DNA of 64,000 nucleotides from contig NZ_JAYSGI010000004.1 in assembly GCF_041912895.1 (NCBI RefSeq), positions 124,001 through 188,000 of the forward strand, read 5' to 3'. The translations under genes and the position numbers were made by a program. This document shows, piece after piece, positions 16,535-25,609 of the stretch. Origin of the DNA: Pelagerythrobacter sp041912895 (GTDB taxonomy: Bacteria; Pseudomonadota; Alphaproteobacteria; Sphingomonadales; Sphingomonadaceae). The notes beneath the pieces were generated by a model. It had not been told where the DNA came from. It worked only from the letters and a program-made list of their open reading frames with translations, and made no database searches. Numbering within the stretch: the first letter of the stretch is position 1; each line of letters opens with the position of its first letter.

Positions 16535-18832
16535 ATGAAGGGATGGCTTTGGGCCTCCGCGTCTGCGGTGGCGGTCGCGAGCTTACCGGGTGTTGCCTTG
16601 GCGCAGGACGCGGCGGAACCGGAAGAGCCCAATACGCAAACGGTAGAGGAAATCTCCCCGACCGCGCAGGCGAGGGACGACGATGTCATCATCGTGACCG
16701 CGACCCGCCGCGAGCAGAGCCTGCAGGACGTGCCGCTCAGCGTGACCGCGTTCGGCCAGGAGGAGCTCGATGATCTTGGCATCGTCGGCTACGAAGGCAT
16801 CGCGCAGAACACGCCGGGTATCGTGGTCAACCGGCCGACCCAGAACTTCAACAATTTCACCAGCCGCGGCATCAATACCAACGGCTACAGCGCCGGGCTG
16901 CAGAGCGCGGTCGCGATCTACATCGACGAACTGCCGATCTCGGCGAACGGCAACTCGACGATCCTCGATCCCAACCTCTACGATGTCGAGCGCGTCGAAT
17001 TCCTGCGCGGGCCGCAGGGGACGCTGTTCGGATCGAACTCGCTCGCCGGGGCGATGCGGATCATCACCCGCAGCCCCGATCTCAACGATTTCGAAGCTTC
17101 GGCGAGCGCCGATCTCGGGCTCATCAACTCCGATTCCATCCGCCAGCGCTACAACGCGATGATCAACGTGCCGCTGATGACCGACGAGCTCGGCCTGCGC
17201 GCCACCGGCTACTATCGCAACGAGGACGGCTGGGTCGACAACATCGGCACCGGGGTGGAGAATGCCAACAGCCTCGAGGCCTACGGCGGCCGCATCGCGC
17301 TGCTGATGCAGCCGAGCGAGCGGATGACGGTGAAGCTGCTCGCCTCGTACGAGAACAGCAAGCCCGCCGACTCTGCGCTGACCAATCCGGCGCTCGGCAA
17401 GTTCGTGCGCAATTCGGACCGGCCGGACCTGTTCCAGGGCAAGCTCACCAACTACAACATCACCGCCACCTACGAATTCGATTTCGCCGAACTGATCAGC
17501 TCGACCACGCTGTCGGACTACGACGCCTCGTTCTACGTCGATCTGGCGGGCACGTTTGCGCAGGCCTTCCCGTTCGCGCTCGACGCCTACGGGTTCGACG
17601 ATCTCTTCGTGCAGGAAACGCGGCTCGTGTCGCGGAACTCGGGCCCGTTCGAGTGGGTGGCGGGGTTCTTCTACTACGATAAGCGCCGCACGGTCGATTT
17701 CGAGTACCGCTCGACGCAGGAATTCCTCGACGCGCGCGGGCTGACCGGGCTGCCCGACGAATACTACCAGCGCTTCAATTCCTACACCGACCAGACCGAG
17801 ATCGCCGGGTTCGGCGAAGCGACGCTGCATCTGGGCGAGAATTTCTGGATCACCGGCGGTCTGCGCTACGGCCAGACCGAAGTGCAGTCGTTCACCCGCG
17901 CCGGTGGTTACAACAGCAATTACCTGACTCTGGCGCTGCTCGGGCTGACCAACGTGCCGGTCACCGTCACCCCGATACCCTATGCCGAGGGCCTGAAGGT
18001 CACCGACGACCGCCTGTCCTACAAGGCGAGCGCGTCGTGGCGACCGGTGCCCGAGCTGACGGCCTATGCCACGATATCGACCGGTTTCCGCACCCCGGTG
18101 GTCAACGCGCGGGCGGGCCTCGTCAGCGCGATCGATCCGACCGATATCGTCATTCCTGACGGGGCAGATTCGGACAGCGTGACCAACTACGAGCTCGGCG
18201 TGAAGGGGCGTTGGCTAGGCGGCGATCTCACCGCCAACCTCGCCGCCTATTTCATCGACTGGCAGGATATCCAGGTCCAGGCGAACCGCGTTTCGGACAC
18301 GATCCAGTTCGCCACCAACATCGGAGCAGCCGAAAGCTACGGGCTTGAATTCGAGGTCGTGGCGCGTCCCGTCACCGGGCTCAGCCTCGCGGTCAACGGA
18401 TCGTTCAACCATGCCGAGGTCACCGAACTGACACCGGTCGAGGCGGCGATTTCCGGTGCGGAACTGGGCACCCGGCTCGCCTCGCCGAAGTTCCAGGGAT
18501 CGGGCACGCTACGCTACGATTTCGCGATCGGCGACGGGGCGGACGCCTTCGCCTCGGTCAACGTCTCGCACGTCGGGTCCTTCCCGAACCAGTTCCCCAA
18601 CGTGCCGGGTAACCCGAACGCGGTCGCGCCGACCTACGATTTCACCGACGCCTGGACCAACGTGAACCTGTTCGCAGGCACCAAGCTGGGCGCCGTGGGG
18701 ATCACCGCTTACGTCGAAAACCTGCTCGACGACGATTCGATCACTTACGTTCACCCGGAAGCGTTCCTCGACAGCCGCTACGCACGGATGCGCCCGCGGA
18801 CCTTCGGCGTGCGGCTGGACTACGCGTTCTGA
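16535..18832 (+). CDS. TonB-dependent outer-membrane receptor
   Basis: A 765-residue receptor. Signal peptide of about 25 residues (MKGWLWASASAVAVASLPGV). A TonB-box-like segment (DDVIIVTATRREQSL) precedes the plug domain, which contains VERVEFLRGPQGTLFG. A long C-terminal beta-barrel ends YARMRPRTFGVRLDYAF with a terminal phenylalanine. It imports a bulky or scarce compound with TonB energy. ATG 16535 is chosen over GTG 16529 because GGGAG lies 7 bases upstream. The receptor stop is 29 bases from an esterase gene, linking its cargo to the ester/acyl-CoA locus downstream. Confidence 0.92.
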   Translation: MKGWLWASASAVAVASLPGVALAQDAAEPEEPNTQTVEEISPTAQARDDDVIIVTATRREQSLQDVPLSVTAFGQEELDDLGIVGYEGIAQNTPGIVVNRPTQNFNNFTSRGINTNGYSAGLQSAVAIYIDELPISANGNSTILDPNLYDVERVEFLRGPQGTLFGSNSLAGAMRIITRSPDLNDFEASASADLGLINSDSIRQRYNAMINVPLMTDELGLRATGYYRNEDGWVDNIGTGVENANSLEAYGGRIALLMQPSERMTVKLLASYENSKPADSALTNPALGKFVRNSDRPDLFQGKLTNYNITATYEFDFAELISSTTLSDYDASFYVDLAGTFAQAFPFALDAYGFDDLFVQETRLVSRNSGPFEWVAGFFYYDKRRTVDFEYRSTQEFLDARGLTGLPDEYYQRFNSYTDQTEIAGFGEATLHLGENFWITGGLRYGQTEVQSFTRAGGYNSNYLTLALLGLTNVPVTVTPIPYAEGLKVTDDRLSYKASASWRPVPELTAYATISTGFRTPVVNARAGLVSAIDPTDIVIPDGADSDSVTNYELGVKGRWLGGDLTANLAAYFIDWQDIQVQANRVSDTIQFATNIGAAESYGLEFEVVARPVTGLSLAVNGSFNHAEVTELTPVEAAISGAELGTRLASPKFQGSGTLRYDFAIGDGADAFASVNVSHVGSFPNQFPNVPGNPNAVAPTYDFTDAWTNVNLFAGTKLGAVGITAYVENLLDDDSITYVHPEAFLDSRYARMRPRTFGVRLDYAF

Positions 18833-18861
18833 TGCGCGGCGAAACCAAAAGGGAGAGTACG

Positions 18862-20523
18862 ATGATATCGGGTCGCGCCGCGTATCTGTTAGCCGGGCTT
18901 GCCGGTCTGGCGTTGACGGCCTGCGCGCACGTGCCCGCCGTCGGTGACGCAAGGCCGGTGGTCGATGCGCCCGCCGGAGGCCTGCGAGGGGTATCGGAAG
19001 ACGGTGTCGCCGTGTTCCGTGGCATTCCCTATGCCGAAGCGCCGGTCAGCGACCTGCGGTGGAAGCCGCCGGTCGCCAAGGCGGATTGGGACGGCGTGCG
19101 CGATGCAGGCGAATTCGGCGCGCCGTGCTTCCAGCCGGAGTCGCGCCCCACCGCCAACAACATCTATGCCGAGGATTTCGGACCGATGAGCGAGGATTGC
19201 CTCTCGCTCAACGTCTGGGCGCCCGAGGATGCGCAGGGCGCGCCGGTGTTCGTGTGGATCCACGGCGGGGCGCTTGTCGGGGGCGCAAGCAACTCGCCGA
19301 TATACGACGGATCGCACCTCGCCGAACAAGGCGTGATCGTCGTGTCGCTCAACTATCGGCTCGGCGCGCTTGGCTTTCTCGCCCATCCCGAACTGAGCGC
19401 GGAATCGCGCGAGGGGATATCGGGCAACTACGGCTTGCTGGACCAGATCGAGGCATTGCGCTGGATCGAGCGCAACATCGCGGCGTTCGGCGGCGATCCC
19501 GGTAACGTCACCATCGCCGGAGAATCGGCCGGCGCGCTCAGCGTGATGTACCTGATGACCTCGCCGCCGGCCCAGGGCTTGTTCGACAAGGCGGTGATGC
19601 AGAGCTCGTACATGGTTTCGACGCCGGCCCTGAAGGAGGCCCGGCACGGGCATCCCTCGGCGGAGTCGATCGGGACATGGCTGCAGGATCAGCTCGACGT
19701 TACAGGGATCGCCGATCTGCGCGCAATGAGCGCCCGCGAGTTGACCGACCGGTCGACCGCGGCGGGTTACCCGACCTGGGCGACGGTCGACGGCAAAGTG
19801 CTTCCGCGGCAGACGGTCGAAAGCTTCGATCGCGGCGAGCAGGCGAAGGTGCCGCTGCTCGCCGGTTTCAACAGCGGCGAGATCCGTTCGCTGCGACGGC
19901 TGCTGCCGCCCGCGCCCGCCACGGCGGAGGAATACGAGGCGAAGATCCGCGCCGCCTACGGCGATAGCGCCGATCGCTATCTGGCGGCCTATCCGTCGGC
20001 CACGATCGACGAGAGCCTGCTGGCGGCGGGGCGCGACGCGCTCTACGGCTGGACCGCCCAGCGCATGGGCGAAAAGCACGCCGCAGCGGGCGCGCCGGCC
20101 TATCTCTACTTGTTCGACCACGGCTATCCGGCTGCGGACGAAGCCGGACTGCACGCCTTCCACGCGTCCGAAATCCCGTTCATGTTCGGCACGATCTGGG
20201 AGACACCGGGGAACTGGCCGCAAATCCCGCGTACCGAGGGGCAGCGGGCGCTGTCCGATGCGATGGTGGGTTACTGGGCCTCGTTCGCGCGCACCGGCAT
20301 GCCGGTCGCGGAGGGGCATCCGGACTGGCCGCGGTTCGGCGGCGACGAGGCCTTCATGGTGTTCGACGACACGCCGTCGATCGCCCGCGACGTGCTCGGC
20401 GACCGCTACGATCTCTACGAGGAAACCGTCTGCCGCCGCCGCGCGGCAGGCGATCAACAATGGAACTGGAACGTGGGCGTGATCTCGCCGCCGCTGCCGC
20501 CGAAAGCGCCGCAATGCCGGTAA
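18862..20523 (+). CDS. Carboxylesterase type B lipoprotein (first paralogue)
   Basis: A 553-residue alpha/beta-hydrolase of the carboxylesterase/cholinesterase group with lipobox LALTAC (Cys21), so it is membrane-anchored and faces the periplasm or outside. Catalytic serine in GESAGA near 221, acidic residue likely in GFNSGE, histidine in FHASEIPF near 434. It cleaves carboxylic esters of unknown identity. ATG 18862 is preferred because GGGAGAG lies just upstream and the lipoprotein signal starts there; an ATG overlapping the receptor stop at 18832 is the alternative. It is closely similar throughout to the esterase at 23890. Confidence 0.9.
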   Translation: MISGRAAYLLAGLAGLALTACAHVPAVGDARPVVDAPAGGLRGVSEDGVAVFRGIPYAEAPVSDLRWKPPVAKADWDGVRDAGEFGAPCFQPESRPTANNIYAEDFGPMSEDCLSLNVWAPEDAQGAPVFVWIHGGALVGGASNSPIYDGSHLAEQGVIVVSLNYRLGALGFLAHPELSAESREGISGNYGLLDQIEALRWIERNIAAFGGDPGNVTIAGESAGALSVMYLMTSPPAQGLFDKAVMQSSYMVSTPALKEARHGHPSAESIGTWLQDQLDVTGIADLRAMSARELTDRSTAAGYPTWATVDGKVLPRQTVESFDRGEQAKVPLLAGFNSGEIRSLRRLLPPAPATAEEYEAKIRAAYGDSADRYLAAYPSATIDESLLAAGRDALYGWTAQRMGEKHAAAGAPAYLYLFDHGYPAADEAGLHAFHASEIPFMFGTIWETPGNWPQIPRTEGQRALSDAMVGYWASFARTGMPVAEGHPDWPRFGGDEAFMVFDDTPSIARDVLGDRYDLYEETVCRRRAAGDQQWNWNVGVISPPLPPKAPQCR

Positions 20524-22082
20524 CCGACGGCGCGATGCAGGACTACGCGCTTACCCTCGACAAGCTGCTCGACCATGCGGCGAAGTGGCATCCCCGGACC
20601 GAGGTGGTCACCGCACTCGACGACGGGATCACCCCGCGCATCGGCTACGCCGCGCTGCGCGAGCGAGCGAAGCGCGTCTCGGCCGCTCTCGCCGGGCTCG
20701 GCATCGGGCGGGGCGACCGGGTGGCGACGCTCGCATGGAACACGCAGGCCCATCTCGAAAGCTGGTATGCGATCATGGGCATGGGCGCGGTGTGCCATAC
20801 GCTCAACCCGCGGCTGCTCGCCGATCAGCTCGCGTGGATGGTCCGCCAGTCCGAAGCGTCGGTGTTGATCGCCAGCGCCGACCTCGCTCCGCTCGCGCGC
20901 GCCATCGCGGCGGAAGCGCCGCATCTCGGGCGCGTGCTGGTGATCGACGGCGATGCCGACGATCCGGACGAATCGCTCGACGCTCTCGTCGAGGCTGCCG
21001 AGGGCGAGGTCGCCTGGGGCGGGTTCGACGAGAACACGCCATGCGGCCTGTGTTTCACGTCGGGCACCACCGGTGCGCCCAAGGGCGTGACCTACACCCA
21101 CCGCGCCAACTATCTGCACACCTTGCGCCAGCTCCAGGCCGACGTGACGGGGATGACCTCGCGCGATGTCGTGCTGCCGGTGGTGCCGATGTTCCATGCC
21201 AACGCCTGGGGGCTGCCCTTCGCCGCGCCGGCGACCGGGGCGAAGCTCGTGCTGCCCGGCCGTCATGCCGACGGCGCCAGCCTGGCGAAGCTTATCGCCG
21301 GGGAAGGGGTGACGATCGCGGTCGGCGTGCCCACGGTCTGGCTCGGCCTGTTCGACCATCTCGACGCAAGCGGGGCGGAGCTGCCCTCGCTCGAGCGGAT
21401 CATGGTCGGCGGCGCGCCGATGCCGCCAGCGCTGATGGCGCGGATCGAGGAGCGTGGGGTCGAGGTGCAGACGACCTGGGGCATGACCGAGCTTTCCCCC
21501 CTCGGCACCGCCACGCCGCCCGCTGCAAAGCCGCGCGACCCGTCGCGTTCGGGCCGCCCGGCGCAGGGGATGGACCTGCTGCTGACCGATCACGCCGGCG
21601 ATCCGCTGCCCGAGCAGCGCGGCACCGAAGGGCACCTGTGGGTCCGCGGACCGTCCGTGGTCGCGCGTTACTTCGGGCAGGACGAACTCGCAACGAAGGG
21701 CGGCTGGTTCGATACGGGCGACCTCGCCACGATCGACGAAGCGGGATATCTGCAGATTACCGGACGATCGAAGGAACTCATCAAGTCCGGCGGCGAGTGG
21801 ATCAACCCGGCCGAGATCGAGGCGCTGGTCGCCTCGCTGCCCGAAGTCGCGCTCGCCGCAGTAATCGGCCGGGCCGATCCGAAATGGGGCGAGCGGCCGC
21901 TGCTGCTCGTCGAACTGCGCGAGGACGCTTCGCCCAGCGACGAGGAACTGGTCGCGCCACTGCAAGGGCGGGTGGCGAACTGGTGGGTTCCCGACGCGAT
22001 CGTGCGGCTCGACCGGATGCCGCTGGCGGCGACGGGCAAGATCGACAAGTTGCGCTTGCGAACCGAATATAGCAGGGCGTGA
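20514..22082 (+). CDS. AMP-dependent acyl-CoA ligase, AlkK-like
   Basis: A 522-residue ANL-superfamily ligase that activates a carboxylic acid with ATP and CoA. Motifs: P-loop FTSGTTGAPKGVTYTH near 183-198, TWGMTELSPLG near 322-332, GWFDTGDLATIDEAGYLQITGRSKELIK near 400-427, and the C-terminal catalytic lysine in ATGKIDKLRL. The opening YALTLDKLLDHAAKWHP resembles medium-chain ligases of the AlkK type. It overlaps the esterase end by 10 bases, so esterase product acids could be its substrates. ATG 20535 is an alternative start. Confidence 0.9.
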   Translation: MPVTDGAMQDYALTLDKLLDHAAKWHPRTEVVTALDDGITPRIGYAALRERAKRVSAALAGLGIGRGDRVATLAWNTQAHLESWYAIMGMGAVCHTLNPRLLADQLAWMVRQSEASVLIASADLAPLARAIAAEAPHLGRVLVIDGDADDPDESLDALVEAAEGEVAWGGFDENTPCGLCFTSGTTGAPKGVTYTHRANYLHTLRQLQADVTGMTSRDVVLPVVPMFHANAWGLPFAAPATGAKLVLPGRHADGASLAKLIAGEGVTIAVGVPTVWLGLFDHLDASGAELPSLERIMVGGAPMPPALMARIEERGVEVQTTWGMTELSPLGTATPPAAKPRDPSRSGRPAQGMDLLLTDHAGDPLPEQRGTEGHLWVRGPSVVARYFGQDELATKGGWFDTGDLATIDEAGYLQITGRSKELIKSGGEWINPAEIEALVASLPEVALAAVIGRADPKWGERPLLLVELREDASPSDEELVAPLQGRVANWWVPDAIVRLDRMPLAATGKIDKLRLRTEYSRA

Positions 22083-22834
22083 GCACAATATCCGATCTTG
22101 CGGTCGCGCGTGCGGCCAGAGTTGAAAAGGGGCGCACCTTGCCGGCAGCCAGGAAACCGCGGACCAAGCCGCAATCGAAGGCGGAACGGCGCGCGGAGAC
22201 GACCGAGCAGATCCTCGACGCCGCCGAATACCTGTTCTCGCGCCACGGGCTGTATGGCGTGACGCTGAAGGATGTCGCCAAGCGCGTTGGCGTCCACCAC
22301 ACGCTGGTGAACTACTATTTCGACGACAAGCAGACGCTGTTCGAGGCGGTGTTCGCCCGGCGCGCGTCGGTGACGATCGACAAGCGGATGCAGGCGCTTG
22401 AGGATTACGACAGGGAAGCCGGCGATCGGCCGACGATCGAGGGCGCGCTGCACGCCTTCCTCGATACCGACCTCGATCTCTACATCCAGGGCGGCGAGGG
22501 CTGGAAGAACTATGGCGCGTTCGGCGCGCAGGCGTCGAACAGCCCCGAAGGCGCCGTGTTCATGGACAAGTATTTCGATCCCGTCGTGCTGCGGCTGATC
22601 GAAATCCTCAAGCGCGCCCTACCCGACGCGGACGCGGAAGACATCTTCTGGGGCTACCACTTCGTCACCGGCGCGCTGATGCTCACGCTCGCGCGCACGG
22701 GGCGTATCGACAAGCTGTCCGAGGGGCTGTGCCGGTCGGACGATTACGAGGCGGTCAAAGTGCGCATGGCGCGGTTCATGGCCGCGGGCTTCCGCGACAT
22801 CTGCAACGAGAGACGCGACCAGCGAGCGGGCTGA
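22079..22834 (+). CDS. TetR/AcrR-family regulator
   Basis: Up to 251 residues. The TetR helix-turn-helix is TTEQILDAAEYLFSRHGLYGV...LKDVAKRVGVHHTLVNYYFDDKQTL (roughly 40-90), followed by a helical ligand domain. GTG 22079 overlaps the ligase stop as GTGA. TTG 22139 (MPAARKPRTK), preceded by AAGGGG, is a good alternative and removes a nonconserved tail. Placed between the ligase and SDR genes, it likely senses an acyl-CoA or acid intermediate. The near-palindrome at 22882-22899 is its most obvious local target. Confidence 0.87.
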   Translation: MSTISDLAVARAARVEKGRTLPAARKPRTKPQSKAERRAETTEQILDAAEYLFSRHGLYGVTLKDVAKRVGVHHTLVNYYFDDKQTLFEAVFARRASVTIDKRMQALEDYDREAGDRPTIEGALHAFLDTDLDLYIQGGEGWKNYGAFGAQASNSPEGAVFMDKYFDPVVLRLIEILKRALPDADAEDIFWGYHFVTGALMLTLARTGRIDKLSEGLCRSDDYEAVKVRMARFMAAGFRDICNERRDQRAG

Positions 22835-22881
22835 GCGCGAGCAAGGGATGCAAGCGGGTGCCGCTGTGCTCGGATTTTTGT

Positions 22882-22899
22882 TAACTCACTGGTGAATTA
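22882..22899. promoter_or_regulatory. Near-palindromic operator upstream of the SDR gene
   Basis: TAACTCAC (22882-22889) and GTGAATTA (22892-22899) are reverse complements at seven of eight positions across a two-base centre (TG). It lies in an AT-rich island 30 bases before the SDR start, directly downstream of a TetR-family gene. This is the expected position for that repressor. Confidence 0.5.
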
Positions 22900-22928
22900 C
22901 TGTTATGGGCGACGAGGGAGAAGTTCGG

Positions 22929-23822
22929 ATGAATCTGTCGGGTCGGATCGCGATCGTTACCGGTGCGGGCGGTGGGCTTGGCCGTTGTCACGCGCTGGAA
23001 CTGGCGCGGCACGGGGCGAAAGTGGTAGTCAACGACCTCGGCCGCGATGCAGCCAAGGGCGTCGCCGAGGAAATCCGCGCGGCGGGGGGCGAGGCGATCG
23101 CCGTGGCTGCTTCCGTAACCGATGAAAGCAGCGTCGCCGCGATGGTGGCCGAGACGCTCGACCGCTGGGGCCGGATCGACATCCTCGTCAACAACGCCGG
23201 CATCCTGCGCGACAAGAGCTTCGCCAAGATGGACATCGCCGACTTCCGCACGGTCGTCGACGTACACCTGATGGGCGCGGCGATCTGCACCAAGGCGGTG
23301 TGGGAGACGATGCGCGCGCAGAAGCATGGCCGGATTGTGATGACCACCTCGTCCTCCGGCCTCTACGGCAACTTCGGACAAGCCAATTACGGCGCGGCCA
23401 AGATGGCGCTGGTCGGCCTGATGCAGACACTCGCGATCGAAGGCGAGAAATACGGCATCCGCGTTAATTGCCTCGCCCCCACCGCGGCGACGCAGATGAC
23501 CGGTGGCGTGTTGTCGGAAGACGCGCTGGCGTGCCTCGATCCGGCGCTGGTCAGCCCCGGCGTGGCTCACCTCGCGAGCGACGAGGCGCCCAGCCGCGCG
23601 ATCCTGTGCGCGGGCGCGGGGCATTTCGCGGCCGCGCACGTGACCCTGACCGAAGGCATCCACATCGGCGAGCGCGCCGATGCTGCTCCGGCGGTCGCCG
23701 CCGGATGGTCGCGGATCGCCGATCGCTCGGGCGAAATCGTGCCCGCCTACGGTTTCACCCAGGCCGAACGCGAGATCGCCGCGGCCGGATGCGACAGCGA
23801 GGCGATGGCCGTGGCCAACTAG
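22929..23822 (+). CDS. SDR 3-hydroxyacyl-CoA dehydrogenase-like protein (MFE-2 type)
   Basis: A 297-residue short-chain dehydrogenase. Cofactor motif TGAGGGLGRCHA near 11-22, NNAGILRDKSF near 88-98, catalytic Ser in TTSSSGLYGNFGQANYGAAK with Tyr and Lys as YxxxK. The LRDKSF and QANYGAAKM wording is typical of the dehydrogenase part of peroxisomal-type multifunctional enzyme 2, which oxidises (3R)-hydroxyacyl-CoA. ATG 22929 is chosen over 22905 because GAGGGAGAAG precedes it and the fold begins at once. No hydratase partner is attached. Confidence 0.87.
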   Translation: MNLSGRIAIVTGAGGGLGRCHALELARHGAKVVVNDLGRDAAKGVAEEIRAAGGEAIAVAASVTDESSVAAMVAETLDRWGRIDILVNNAGILRDKSFAKMDIADFRTVVDVHLMGAAICTKAVWETMRAQKHGRIVMTTSSSGLYGNFGQANYGAAKMALVGLMQTLAIEGEKYGIRVNCLAPTAATQMTGGVLSEDALACLDPALVSPGVAHLASDEAPSRAILCAGAGHFAAAHVTLTEGIHIGERADAAPAVAAGWSRIADRSGEIVPAYGFTQAEREIAAAGCDSEAMAVAN

Positions 23823-23889
23823 AGGCGGGAATCGATGCCTGGAGAGCGGCGCGGAGCCGCCGGGGGCAGAATGGGAAGGAGAGGACCGA

Positions 23890-25575
23890 ATGTACGCAGC
23901 AGGCAAGCCGCGCGCTTCGAAAGGCGCTGGTTCGACGAGGCACGTGGCGGCCGCCGCTGCAACGGGCCTCGCGGTCTTGCTCGCCGGGTGCACGACGGTC
24001 GCGGCTCCTTCCGCCGGTGCAGCCGGGCCGATCGCATCTACCACATCGGGCGAGGTCGGCGGCACGCTGGATTCCGGTATCGCGGTGTTCAAGGGCATAC
24101 CCTATGCCGCGCCGCCGGTGGGCGAGCTGCGGTGGGCGCCGCCTGCCCCCGCCGCGCGGTGGCAGGGTGTGAAGAGCGCGCGCGACTTCGGCCCGGCCTG
24201 CGTGCAGCCCGAAGTGCCGGGCCAGAGCATCTACAACGATCCGCCCGCAGAGCAGTCCGAAGACTGCCTAACGCTCAACGTCTGGTCGCCGGAGGCGGCG
24301 CGCAAGGCACCCGTGGTGGTATGGATCCACGGCGGTTCGCTCCGCACCGGTGCCGGCAGCGCGCCGCTCTACGACGGCGGCGTCTACGCCAGGCGCGGGG
24401 TGGTGTTCGTATCGCTGAACTATCGCCTCGGCGCGCTGGGCTGGCTGGCGCATCGCGAACTGAGCGCTGGATCGGCGGACGAAATTTCCGGCAACTACGG
24501 ACTGCTCGACCAGATCGCCGCGCTCGCCTGGGTGCGCGAAAACGCGGCGGCATTCGGCGGCGATCCGGGCAACGTCACGATCATGGGCGAATCGGCGGGC
24601 GCACTCAGCGCCACCTATCTGCTGGCTTCGCCGCGCGCGAAAGGGTTGTTCGACAAGGCCATCGTCCAGAGCCCGAACAGCCGCGCCTTTCCCGAACTCT
24701 CACAGGCCGCCAACGGCCTGCCGTCCGCGGAAACGATCGGCGGGCTGGCGCTGCGCGCGCTGGGGGCCGAGAACATCGCTGCCGCCCGTTCGCTGAGCGC
24801 GCGCGAAGTGATCGACCGGACCAGCGCGGCCGGCTTCCCCGCGCAAGGGACGATCGACGGCAAGATTCTTCCGCGCCAGATCGTCGACACCTTCGATCGC
24901 GGCGAGCAGGCGCAGGTGCCGCTGATCGTCGGCTTCAACGGCGACGAGGTCCGCACCCAGCGCGCCTTCCTGCCCGATATCCCCGAAGATGCCGCGGAAT
25001 ATGCGCGGCGGATCGGGCAGGGCTACGGCGATCTCGCGCCCGAATTCCTGCGGCTCTACCCCGCTTCGGGTGGCGAGCAGTCGGCGCTCGATGCGCTGCG
25101 CGACGGCATCTACGGCTGGGCGGCGGAGCGGCTCGCGATGAAGCAAGCCGAGGCGGGCGTGCCTTCGTATCTCTACGTCTTCGATCACTGCTACCCGGCG
25201 GCCGAGGCGCGCGACATTTGCGGTTTTCACGCCTCCGAAGTGCCGTTCACCTTCGGCAACTTCGATCCCGGCGATCTGCCGCCTCGCTGGCCTGCCCCCG
25301 GGGGCGAACGCGATACGGCGCTGTCGAACGCGATGCTCGATTACTGGACCAGCTTCGCGCGTGACGGGCAGCCGCGGTCGCCCGGCCATGCCGCCTGGCC
25401 GGCCTATGCTTCGGGCCAGTCCTACATGCTGTTCGACGGCACGGCGCAGGCGTCGCGCGATCCATACCCCGGCATGTTCGAGCTGAACGAGGCGTTCGCC
25501 GCGCAGCGCAGGGCGGCGGGCGAGGCGTGGGGCCTGGCGATCGGCCTCGGCGCCGCGCCGAAGGGCGAGCAATGA
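23890..25575 (+). CDS. Carboxylesterase type B lipoprotein (second paralogue)
   Basis: A 561-residue carboxylesterase with a longer signal and lipobox VLLAGC (Cys34). Catalytic serine in GESAGA near 235, acid in GFNGDE, histidine in FHASEVPF near 447. It shares many identical blocks with the esterase at 18862 (SLNYRLGALG, EISGNYGLLDQI, AAFGGDPGNVTI, TFDRGEQAQVPL), so the two are duplicates with probably different ester preference. ATG 23890 has AAGGAGAG upstream. Sixty-seven bases separate it from the SDR gene. Confidence 0.9.
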   Translation: MYAAGKPRASKGAGSTRHVAAAAATGLAVLLAGCTTVAAPSAGAAGPIASTTSGEVGGTLDSGIAVFKGIPYAAPPVGELRWAPPAPAARWQGVKSARDFGPACVQPEVPGQSIYNDPPAEQSEDCLTLNVWSPEAARKAPVVVWIHGGSLRTGAGSAPLYDGGVYARRGVVFVSLNYRLGALGWLAHRELSAGSADEISGNYGLLDQIAALAWVRENAAAFGGDPGNVTIMGESAGALSATYLLASPRAKGLFDKAIVQSPNSRAFPELSQAANGLPSAETIGGLALRALGAENIAAARSLSAREVIDRTSAAGFPAQGTIDGKILPRQIVDTFDRGEQAQVPLIVGFNGDEVRTQRAFLPDIPEDAAEYARRIGQGYGDLAPEFLRLYPASGGEQSALDALRDGIYGWAAERLAMKQAEAGVPSYLYVFDHCYPAAEARDICGFHASEVPFTFGNFDPGDLPPRWPAPGGERDTALSNAMLDYWTSFARDGQPRSPGHAAWPAYASGQSYMLFDGTAQASRDPYPGMFELNEAFAAQRRAAGEAWGLAIGLGAAPKGEQ

Positions 25576-25609
25576 CAAGAGACAGGTTCAATCGGGGAGT
25601 GTCCGCAGC

